Shown here one piece after another: positions 35,701 through 47,700 of a DNA stretch of 64,000 nt. Source of the DNA: Odontocerum albicorne (Eukaryota > Arthropoda > Insecta > Trichoptera > Odontoceridae); contig OX463862.1 of assembly GCA_949825065.1 (NCBI GenBank), forward strand, positions 21,495,071 to 21,559,070, given 5' to 3'. The translations under genes were made by a program, and so were the position numbers. Every line of letters begins with the position of its first letter. Positions within the stretch are counted from its first letter, which is position 1. The notes beneath the pieces are model-generated. The model saw only the letters and a list, made by a program, of their open reading frames with translations. It was not told the origin of the DNA and made no database searches.

Positions 35701-38700
35701 TGGGACTGCAAGGGAATAATTTATTTCGAAACATTAAAACCCGGACAGACAATTAACGCCCAAGTGTATTGTGATCAACTAGAGCATTTAGATGCTGAAA
35801 TAAAAAAAAAAGACCTGCACTGGCTAATCGTGGACATGTGTTTTTACAGCACGATAATGCACGACCGCATACCTCAAAAATTACGAAAGAAAAAATTAAA
35901 GCCCTAGGTTGGACAACTGTACCCATGTCACCCACCATATTCACCGGATCTTGCTCCATCAGATTACCATTTGTTCGGGTCAATGTAACACTTTTTAAAC
36001 GGAAAAAAATACAAAAATTATGAGGATGTCACAAAAGGCATATCTGAGTATTTTGCATCGAAACCAGCAAAATTTTACGAACGTGGTATTAAAAAATTGA
36101 CTGAGAGGTGGAAGGAGGTTATATCAAACGATGGCAATTATATTTTGAACTAAGTTTTTATAAATAAATACATTAAATGCACCAAATTGCTTTATTAAAA
36201 AAACTACATTCTTTTCCGGTACACCTAATATTAAACAGGTTTATATAAGTCATGAATATTTGGGCCATATTCCATATCATCATGATACATAAAAAATAAC
36301 AGGTTTATACAAGTCTTGAATATTTGGGCCAAATTCCATATCATCATGATACATGAAAAATAATTAATACATCAGTTGATAATGTAAGAAAAGATTGAAT
36401 GCAGATATGGATCAGGCAGAAGAACTTCTTGACTTAAAAACGATTATGAGTGGTACTGAAAAATCATGGATATCCTTGTTAAGAGCTACAGTTTCCAAAG
36501 TTAATGTTATGCTGGTCACTAATTGTTGGTTGAAGGTGTCACTAAAAAAAAATTGCTATTATAGCAATCCTAAGTTTTTATCCCCATAAATTATCTTGAA
36601 TTTTTTATACTACCAATAAATACATATAGTAGAGCGCTGATTATCCGGGGCTCCATTAACCGTGAGTCAGGATTAACCTTCGTCTTCTGTAGTACAAGTT
36701 TTATTTTTTGTAGCAATCCTGAATTTTTTAATGATGGTCCACGTTTTGAAAATGACAAATCAAGGACTTGAACTGTAGTACATTTGAATCTATGGTTTAT
36801 ATTATACCAATGCTAGTAATTTGTCTGTGATTCCCCGCTTCCACACCGACCCGAAACTATGTGGATCCGAGGCTTCCCAATGTAATTGTCGCAGTATGAT
36901 ACCGGCGTTTAACACTTGTATCTATCAAACTTTGTTCGTCTACTCATCTTACGTAACAAATCTTGAACATTAATAAAACATTATAGTGTGCTCATTTTGC
37001 GTAGCAAAACTTATCTAGCATTCCAACTCTCAAAATATTTAACTCAATAAAAACTTTATTTGGATTAACCGTGTTTTTCAATTATCTAGGCTCAAGTGTC
37101 CCCCAATTACCACGGATAATTGGTGCTCTACTATATCTACAGGTAGTATACTTACAGATAGTTTTTTTAATGCCTGCCTATCATTGATGACCTTAAATCT
37201 TACGTAAATCAGTATTTCAAATAATTATAATTTATTTCTAATTAGAACAAGAAGACAGCATCTGGTTCAGCCTTTTGACTGTCTGCAATGAATTATTATA
37301 TAAGAATTTCTTGAATGTATAAGTAATATTATTGTTTTCATATAGAAATACCATCTCGACCCTCATCAGGTCTGTCCCATCGCTCCGAGAGTGATTTGAT
37401 AGGAGGGAATGGATCAGACGTAAGTATTATTTTATTTCATATTATTTCACTATTTTCCTAAATCTCGAATGCACCCGTGACCATAATTAGGTTGAGAACA
37501 CCTGATCTAATGGATCGATTTTCCCGGGTGTTTAAACTTTTTTCCATGAAAATAAGTCTGGATAAAACTATTGTCCTGGGACAGAATGTCTCCATATTGC
37601 CAAATGTTTCCATTAATGGTAGAGCTTTTTATGTATACTCTAAATTCTATTACATTGATCATGTGCTGATTACCTCAGGACTAGAACCGTGTCTGTGAAT
37701 CAAGAATTGGTCTCAACATTCATCAGAAAAGATGTCACTAGCCCCAAGTTTCTCTTAATAATTGATTATTAGTCACTGCATATTCATTGTCTTTCAAGAC
37801 AGACAGGGGCCAAAAAATTCCTCCATATAGACCTAGTCGGGCCTCACTTCTCGGGACTTTCGGATTCAATTCCCGATGGCACCAAAACATATCTAAGTCC
37901 AGATCTTTCAATAATATCACCAGATTGTACTTTTAACAGAAATATAAATTAAAAACATTTCTGATAAGTTATCTAATTCATTATTTTAACGACACAATAG
38001 CTCAGCAGTTCAGCAGCAAACAGTCCGAGCTCCGTGCCTAAGAACCGTAAGTCCACCGTGGACCTGAGCAGCCCCCTGTACCGGTTGCCCATGGAGCAAG
38101 GCTGGAAGAGGGAGCTGGTGTACCGTGCCACGCTGGACCAGTACCAACGCAGACAAGGGGATATCTATTACTACACACCACAAGGAAAGAAACTCAGATC
38201 TAATAGGGAGGTCAGTCCTTGGTTCTGTATGATACATCTGACGGACTTATTGTTATGCGTCCGTCCTTTTAACCAAATATCTTTAGTTATTTTATCATTT
38301 TGAATCGATTACCAATTTTATGGTGATTGTGAGATTAGAATTTTACAAAATGACGAATCTCAAAAAATATACATAGGAATAAAAGAAAGAGAAATAGAGA
38401 ATAAGGATTCATGAATAAATAGGAGTTATATCACATTTTTTCAATTCTCTCTAGAAGATCATTACGAATAGTACATAACTGATTTCATAGTTGTGTCAAA
38501 TGGACTTTATATGAAGAATAATAATATGAGGTATGATGTGTTGGTATATAAAGTAATCTCTCAACACTAAATGGAACGGCCCGCTAGTGCTTTGAAAGAA
38601 AGTGTAATTTTTCACCAAGTTATGAACAAAAAAATTTAGGTTAAGCCTTTAAAATAAAAATTGACAGAATGTGAACATTCCTCCGCTGTATAATTTTAAG

Positions 38701-41700
38701 ATTTAATATGAATTGGATACAAATATTTAGAAGTCTCTCTAACTTATCCAACAACTCCTCACTAGTATCCAAGTAGCATACATCACCATAATTGAAGCAT
38801 AAGACACTGACTTGATCAGAAATTTTGACTCGCAACTGGAATGATTTACCACTAAAGACCAAAAGTTTCTAGTCTGAACAAGTTAGAGTTTGTATGAACA
38901 GATACTATGTTAGCCACGTTCGTTGCATGGTCAGGCGATGTTACAGTTAAAATTTGATACTTCTACCAGCTGCGGCTGGTCTCGAGGTGCGCTGAACCGG
39001 AGAAATAATTCGCAATAATTAAATTATATATTCGCAAACATGACTTCTAAAAATGTTAAATATTTGTATAGATAAAATATGTATAAAAATATTGACAAAT
39101 AGTACAAGTATTTTTATTTAAGTGACAATTCAAAAAACATTAAATCAAAATTTATAAAAAATATTCCTTTCAAATTGACCGGCCAAGTATGTCAATACTA
39201 CCGGAGCGATCTCCAATACGCACTGGACGGAAACGTAAATTCATATAGGGCAGACAGAGTACAGTAAACCATGAGACAGTGATATTTCATATTCGCTCAG
39301 CATCTCGTGATGTGTTAGTGCTCAGCGCACCAACGCACCTCGAGACCAGCCGCCACTGACTTCTACCCTCAATAGTATGTCAATTCAAGCCGATAGAAGA
39401 CAATGTTGTTCTGATATATTCTGAAATAAAAAAAATTTGATATCGCTTTGTTATCAAGTTTCTTTCAAAAGAAGGGAAAAGCCCAGTAGAAATTAAACTA
39501 CATTAGCATCTAAACCTTATTTAATTTCTGCTGGGTTTTTTTCTCTTTTGAAAGAAACTTGATAACCACGTGATACTCAATTTACAACATTGCATTTGTT
39601 TAACTAAGAAAATGACTTATGTTTCAAAGTCACTGCAGTCTTCATCTACAAGGCAATGTTAAGAAAACAAATGTGAATAAATAACCTAATTTAGTACCAA
39701 CTTTGATGTATGGAAGTGAAATGTGGATGTAGAAAAGATTGAATGTAGCCAGATAAATCCTATCGAAATGCATGTAATTAGAAGTATACATAGGGAATAC
39801 ACAATTTAGAAGAATACACAATGAATGATATAATACAGAAAGAAGCGATTAGGGATTAATATGAACTTACGGCTGATGTGTTGAGTAAGATGAAGAGTAT
39901 TATGAGATGCTTTGAAACGGATAAATAAAGAAAAACAAACAGAACAAATATAAAGCTCAAATGTGAGTGGAAGGCATGATAGAAAAAAATGAAGAAAAGT
40001 ATGGTTGAATGGAGTGAATGATATTTTGAAAAAAGGAAATGTATAAAGTCAGAAATCGTAGGAGTTGTACGAAAAAAATGTATGGATGTAAAAGAGGCGA
40101 AAGATCTGTGTCGCGATGAGAAAGTCTGATGCTCTCCTCTCTACTTATGTATATGGGATAACTTATTTGGTAATATTTTCTTAATATCGTCTCCAGAATG
40201 AAAGCTGTAATGCCTTTAAAATGTCAGGCATCTTTTGAGCCAACTAGTATCTTAATCTTATTTGGTTTAATATCGTTTAAATATATTCGTCAGAATATTA
40301 ATCAATTAAATAGCCCTTAACATTGTAGTAAAAATTCTCACAAAACAGAATTTTAATTGGACCAACAATAGTTCTAGAAATATGTTCCTTTAAAATGATT
40401 AGTCCACTTGTTTATAAACCTACGTAGATATTTCTAATTAGAATATTTGTCCCTAGGTATCGGAGCACTTATCTGGCACAGGTCTGACCATTGAGCACTT
40501 CACATTTTTCAAGGAACCACTAGGAATTGATGATCCAGATAAAGAAATCATAAGGTTGGTACATAATTACACCATAATCCCGAGATTACATCCACACAAT
40601 GTGCTTTTCGTGTTCCTATTTATTATTTTACGTGAAACTTCCCACTCACAATTTGCACTTTGTAAACTAATATACGGTGTAAATGTGAATGGAAGGTGTG
40701 GAGAGAAAGGCCAAGGAAAGTTTGATTGGATTAAGTGAACAATATTTTGAAAGAAGGAATATAAGAGGTAAGAGAAGTCATAGGAGCTGTATGGATGTGG
40801 AAGAGGCAAAGCATGTGTATCGAGGCATTTACATTGTATTAGATATTATAAGTAATCAGGAGGTTATTTAAAGCCAGGGTAACCAACCTAAAACCACTGT
40901 AACTCAATGACTCAATGTCGGAATGTCATGAAAGTTTGACACGTATCTTCTAAAGGTTGGTACTAACTGAAAATGGTATGGATTTTTTATTCGAGGCGCC
41001 ACCTGTTGGTTAGTCCCGGGACTTATTGATCGATGGGTTACATCCATTTGCCAATTGATTTCCTTAGGAAATTGGGCAAGCTCGAGACCCTTCTGGATTG
41101 TAACCCATAATATACTGATGATCAGGATCTTTTACACCGTATTTACCTGTTTTCTTTTCTTTTTTTATCTCTCAGAGATGCAAAGCTGATGAGGACCCGA
41201 ACAGAGTCCCCTGTAAATGTTCCAGAGAAGTCTACGCCTGTAATAAAAGAAGGCAAAAGAACTCCTAAACCCAAAGGACCCAAGGGAACATCTCCCGAAA
41301 GGGGGGTGGTCAACTCACCCAAGCTCTCTGCACCATTCAAGGTACAAATTATTGTATACTTTCTGTAGATTACTAAATCCTTCATCTGATTGTTCAGGGC
41401 TTGAGTTTTTGGATGAAGAAGGTAAGTTACAAAAATGGAATTTCTTCATCGGAGCAATTTCTTCATTATAATTAATAGTGTGCATGTTTCATTGACTACA
41501 AAAAAGGTTTCGTTAAGGTGCAACATGAAAAATTCATTTTATTTTAATGCACGGCCGTGAGACAAATATATGATAATAAATATATTAAGTAATACAAATA
41601 CAAAGTTTAACGATCCAGCAAATCATTACGAAACATTCGCGAAAATACTCGTGTCAAGAATAATCGTCTTCTAAACTATTTAATATTGGTGTAAGGAGAG

Positions 41701-44700
41701 TTTCAATGGGTCTGTAAAGTGTTCATACTGATTCCCCATCCTGTGCAGCTGAATGATGGAACCAATTGTAGGAATACAGGTGAAATGCCATTATAACGAA
41801 ATTTATAGGACCATAAAAAATAGTTCATTATACTAAATATGGGAGAAAAATATAGTACTGCAAAACTGTTTTATTTCAGAATAAAAAGTTGTATCAATAC
41901 ACTCAATTCAACTTTTTGAAAAGAATGTTATTATTTTGACTATACTGAATTTTTCTTAGCAGCATTCATAATTGCATATTCAATAAAGAATTGTTGAATA
42001 ATATTTTTTAAGACATTAGTGCTACAGAATAGATAAACCCATGCTCAAGTTCGTATGTTAAACTATATGCTGAGCTATGAAAATTTAAAAAGAACGACCA
42101 AATTCATCAGCCATTAATTAAATATTGCTCGTGTCATCCGAGCCTGTAAGTTTGGATTTGTTCAACATATTCTTTTATATACGTTCGTTTGATACGTGAG
42201 TGGCTATGAAGGGCCGAGCTGTGGACCAAGTTGGATGGTGGCTTTTTGTAGCATCTTTATGTTCCTGATGTAGAGGATGTTTACTTATTCTTTTTTTATT
42301 TCAGCTTAAGAATCGACAATAGGTACGAGAGTTTTTGACTACATAAAAATGTATAAGTCTTTTTTTAAACCAGGTGAAGTCTTTTGGATCGCGGCTCAGC
42401 AACACGAATTTGGGCACACCTGCCAAGGGGCCAGTAAAAGAGACAGCCAAGCCAGCCCCGGCCAAGAAGACCCCCGTCCAGTGGAAGAAGAAGTAACTCT
42501 TTCTTCATTGTTGCTTTTTACTTTAATATTGTTTCTTATTAATTTTCAGGTTATTTTGTTTCTTTATACACAAAATAATGTTTATATTTGCTCTGGCAAT
42601 CTTTGTTAAAACTTCAAAAGTTTGTATCTACATCATTTGAAACCCCTTAAATAATAAAACATCAGTTTGAGGTACAAAATTTTAGGTAAAATATTTGAGA
42701 TTTACTTTTGAAATAAAAAGGCCTCCATTTTATATGTTTGAAGATTTTCAAAACTTTTTTCCTCGGGGCGATGTTAAAAAACATTACTGAATATTTGTTT
42801 TAACAAAATTATATTCAGTAATGTTTTTTGACATCAACTTGAGGATGAAGACTGGTCGGTCATCTCAACACATCAACAACTCCGAAAATATTTTACTGGT
42901 GTTGAGTTGACTTGAATGATGGAAGATGTTGCGGCCTTCATCTTAGGGGCGATATCAATAAAAATTACTGAGTAATTGTATTAAATTATATTCAATAATA
43001 CTTTTTAACATCACCCTGAGGATGAAGGTTGCAACATCTTTGAAATATTGACCATCATTTACTCAACACTGTAATAACTTCTTTAAACTAGTTGAAAACA
43101 TCCGTGAAAATCCTCGAATATGTCTGACAAACCTCTATGAAGAGGAGTTCAAAGCGTTATATTTGCAACTCGGATACCCTTAATAGAAGCATCTTGAACC
43201 ATTAGAAAGTTATATAGTATTAAAAAAATAAACTTAACTAAATAATGAAATACTCCCACTTAAGTCTGAGGGGTGGATCCTTATTTCAGTGCTTCCAATG
43301 ATACAAAAAGCATTGCAATCAAAACATTTATATGTTATACTAAATTATATAGAAATAAGGGAGGTAGGATTATCTTGCTTACATACTAAATATAAAGAGT
43401 AGTTCTGAAAATAGTTTTTTTTTTATAATTACTAAATTTGTAATGGTTAGGAATTTATGTATTTTTCATATAATTCTGTATTGACCTCCTCTATAACCTC
43501 CTTCAATCTTCTTCATAAATCTCTTATCAAAGCCTGTGCCACTGTTGCTGGAGATGGGATCTCAGGGATGAGCTGACAATCAGAATATATGCTCCCAGCA
43601 GTGGAATGAACAAAGTTTGAAGATGAAGTATCAAATATTTGGTGCCTGCATCCTACCTATTTTACTAGACCACTCTGAATCTTGGTTTAATACCATGACC
43701 CAAGTGAAAATTCTCCTCAGTTTTGGTGGATAATTTGGTGTTAACTTGTACAACCAGTGACTAATGAGATTAGAGTAACTTATTGCCACCACGATATGTG
43801 TCGGGCATTAGTTAAGTCATATATTGAGAATGCTGACTGACGGTCAAGGATTGCGCTGTTTTATCACCCACCAGGGATCCAACTAATCAAACACCCATCT
43901 AACACCATCCACCGGTGTTCTGATAAGGAGATTCGCAGTTGTGGGAGGACGTGGAATGCTAAGCTGTGGACCGCTCCGAATGGGGGCATTTGGTGACATC
44001 TCTGTGTTGCTGACGGAACACAGAGGATTTTAGAGTATTATCATCATTATAGTACACAGGCAGCATATATGCTGTTAATATCTATCAAGTTGAAATGTTC
44101 ATGAAGAAAAACAATGGAAACAAAACAGCACTTCTGGACAAGACAGTTTTTAAACTAGTCAAATGGCACAACACTCACTGCACTATTGGGCAATTTGTTC
44201 CAAGATTCCACAACTAGGCTAGAAAAACAATGTTTCCTTGGATTATTGTGGAATTTCGCTTTGGGAAATTTTGACTGAAGTCTTCTCAAATGTGTTTTGA
44301 TTAAAAGGAAATTATTAGATATACTTGTTCTCCTCACAGGGGTATTCCACTTTGATGATGAGAGTTTTTCACTATTTATCACTTGAAAAATCTTTATCAC
44401 TGTATGTACCCAATTGTTTGTACTGTTACTATAAATTATGCGTGTATTGTGTACTTGGCGCTCCTCCCTCCTCCCCCCTTTCCCTGCACGTGCTGGTTGC
44501 AGCTCTGACGGCAGTTTGTACGCGGTGCAGTCCCAGACCAGGATTGATGCCAGTGGAAACTTTCTGCCCACTAGGTTGCCAGCTCCTGCTTCCCTGTATG
44601 GATCTCATCCAGGAGAGATGAGTCCGAAGGTGAGTTGTATTTCATATGTATTAAAATTTTGTAATTTAGTGGATCGATGATTATCTTTCGTTCATACGTT

Positions 44701-47700
44701 TTAGTTTCTTATTTTGTTGTCATATTGATAGTTTTTTTTGTCATGATGATAGGTTACAGTTGGCAACCGTGGTCTAACAACATTAATTCTAAGCATACGG
44801 TTGTTTGTTTGCTTAGCATGAATGCTAACTTTCATGATTAGTTGTACTCTTAAACCGTTTTACATCTAAATTTGCTTTTTTCTGTAGGCTGAATATCTAA
44901 TATTTCTTTACTTATATTCTTTTAAATCGAATCCGAAAGCTCTAATAGTTTGTATACTTGCCAAGCAATCTATGAGTATGGCACCCTGGGTTTGAATTCT
45001 CTTAACAGTTAGCATACTTGCCGAGCAATCTATAAGTATGGCGCCCTGGGTTTGAATTCTCTTAACAGTTAGCATACTTGCCGAGCAATCTATAAGTATG
45101 GCACCCTGGGTTTGAATTCTCTAACAGTTAGCATACTTGCCAAGCAAACTATAAGTATGGCACCCTGGGTTTGAATTCCTACAGGAGGTATGATTTAACA
45201 AATCAGACTTATGTTCTCCCTATTAAGTGATTTTTCTAACACTTTATTTTTCGGAGATAGTTATTATTTATATATTTCGAGTATGAAATTTGTCATTCCC
45301 ACCTAATTTGAATGCACAGTTATAGAACAGAACATGAATGAGGAAAGTTTGGTTGGTTGAGAGACATGGGAAAAATATATAATTGTCATATTATAACCTT
45401 TTCTATTACTATTTTTGTAAACATCTGGAGTTCTCGTGGCCGGGCTCGCCCTCCTATTGGTGGGGGCATATCTCAATTGAGAGGATGTTATGAGACAAGC
45501 CCAGACCGTTTAATAGTTCTCTTTCAAATATCTTTTTATTCCATTGCCTTTACAAATATATTTAATATGATAATATACATTTATATACTATATTATGTGT
45601 CAATAAACCTATTTATTTATTATCTCATTTCACCCTCGTGTTCAAATACAGATATCCCTTGCTTTACGTGGTTAATTAGTTGTTTGAAATATTGCTTAAC
45701 TAGAAAAATGTGTTAAGTGAATTGATTGTAATCTGGTTGAGATTGGTTCCAAACAAAATAAAAGTAACCGAAAAATGGTAAAAAAACAATTATTATTTTT
45801 TTTATTTTCCAATAAAAAAATCTATATACCTTTCAATCGAGTAAATTCAAATAAGTGGAATCGGGTATAACGAGGGATACCTGCAGATTTTTTAAATTCG
45901 AAAGCAGTAATTTTGTTTGAACTATAGGGTCTTTCAAATTGGGTGGTTGTTTTAATTAATTTTTTTTATTTCTTCAATAAAACACACAATTTGCTTTGAT
46001 TTCAAAAAACTTTTTATTGGTCATTGAAGTATAATGTGTGACATTTAAACACAAAAAACAATATCCGCCAAATGTCCACCTCTTGCCGCTCCACAGATGT
46101 CCACTCTTGTCAAAATTTTTTATGACATTTTGACATAATTGCGGTTCTAACTCACCAATAACGTGAATAATTTCGTCCTTCAGCTCAGGAATTGATCAGA
46201 GAAAATAGTCCAACGGTGTCAGATCACATGATCTTGGTGGCCAATTAACATCAGTTTCCATAAAATAATTCAACAATTTGAACACGTATTGTATACAATT
46301 TTTGTAAATGCCATACATCACACTTCTCAAATGTCACAAGACCCAGGCAAATTCGCGATGCCATCTGTGTTTTATCCAAGAATTTAAAAAATCGCTCAAT
46401 TTGAAAGACCTTATACTTTAATAAACACTACCTTGGACTTAGTTAACCTCTTGTACTCAACCAACAGAGTGGTCGTGAACTGTGTTCCATTCACTGTCCA
46501 GCGGCTCTGAACCGAATCCCCTCGCTACAATGCAGCCTGTGCCTTTGTCTGTACCACGAAGCCTGCGCTGGAGTACAAGGACAGCCACTTGCTAATTTTG
46601 TTTGCAAGGTAAAGAATACATACAATTTTAGTTAATATTTAACTGTTTTCAGGACATTAAACCATCGACTATTAACCAATAAGCTGCAGGTCTCGACTGT
46701 ACGGCCGTACTGTCACTGTGGAACCCAATTTCGACCTTTACATGATGATATAGAATTAAATAATCAAGAATGTGTGAATTAGATACCGATGTAATAAACT
46801 GCATAAGAATAGCACTTTGAAGTGGTTTATAAATCTAGAGCAATTAATTCTCTTTACACTATACATGGGTGTTACGATATGGAGATTCGTAATCTTGGTC
46901 TAACATGAAAGGGAGTGGAATGAACTGGATAGCGAGTAGGTGTCGAGTAATAATGATATAAAATAATGGGAATAAATTTAGGCCGTTTATATTAAATTTG
47001 AAAAGTATATGAAATTGTGATCACATACTCATTTCATGCTTTTTTAATATAAAAGCTTTCAAAAAAGACTTGCATTTCATTGGTTTTAACCTAAACTATC
47101 TAGCCAAGCAAAACTTAAGTGGCTTCACAGAAATGTGAACAAAGCACGTGCAAGTGGTTTGGGCTTTTATATGATAAATGAATGATGAAAGGTTTATAAG
47201 AAAAATATTTAGCATGAAGGTGGTAAGTTGGAGTTTTGGGAGAGAGATACTGAGAAAAGTATTGCTGAATCAAGTTATTGAAATGTTGAAAGAATGAAAG
47301 GTTGAGGAATGGAAGTATAAGTATGAGAATTGATTTTTTACCAATACATAACTAATGACACATTTCGACTGTCTTCCGTAAAAGTTTTAAAGCGCTGGCC
47401 AGGATTCTTTGAGTTTGACCTGAATACCAGGAACAAGGGGCATGGTCTTTGTTGCACGAAAATGCACAAAAGCAAGATTGTACGCGATTTTTTGGCTAAA
47501 AAAAGTATTGATCACCCCCTGTATTCGCCTGGTTTGGCGCCATGCGACTTCTGGTTATTTCCGAAACTAAAATTGATGATGAAAGGAAAGCCATTCGACA
47601 CGATTTCAGACATCCAGAAGGCTTCGACCGCAATTTTGGAGGCAATTCCGAAGAATGAGTTTCAAGAGTGCTTCAGAAAATTTTACAACCAGTTCCAGTA

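Larger units (their letters stand above)
42493..44089. other. Intron 8 of the MBD/PHD gene, left part
   Basis: AT-rich; includes the two hairpin units (42762-42852, 42938-43032) and a family B repeat at 43900-44050. A stretch near 43500-43750 has a few degenerate coding-like words but nothing I can name. Confidence 0.4.

Noticed and set aside
44325..44680. Plus-strand frames of 98 and 80 codons
   Set aside because: Only the part from 44503 to 44629 in the 44438 frame is the MBD exon; the rest is intron or another frame.
44943..45182. CRISPR-like array
   Set aside because: Units are contiguous with no unique spacers; eukaryotic context; tRNA-like boxes explain the structure better.
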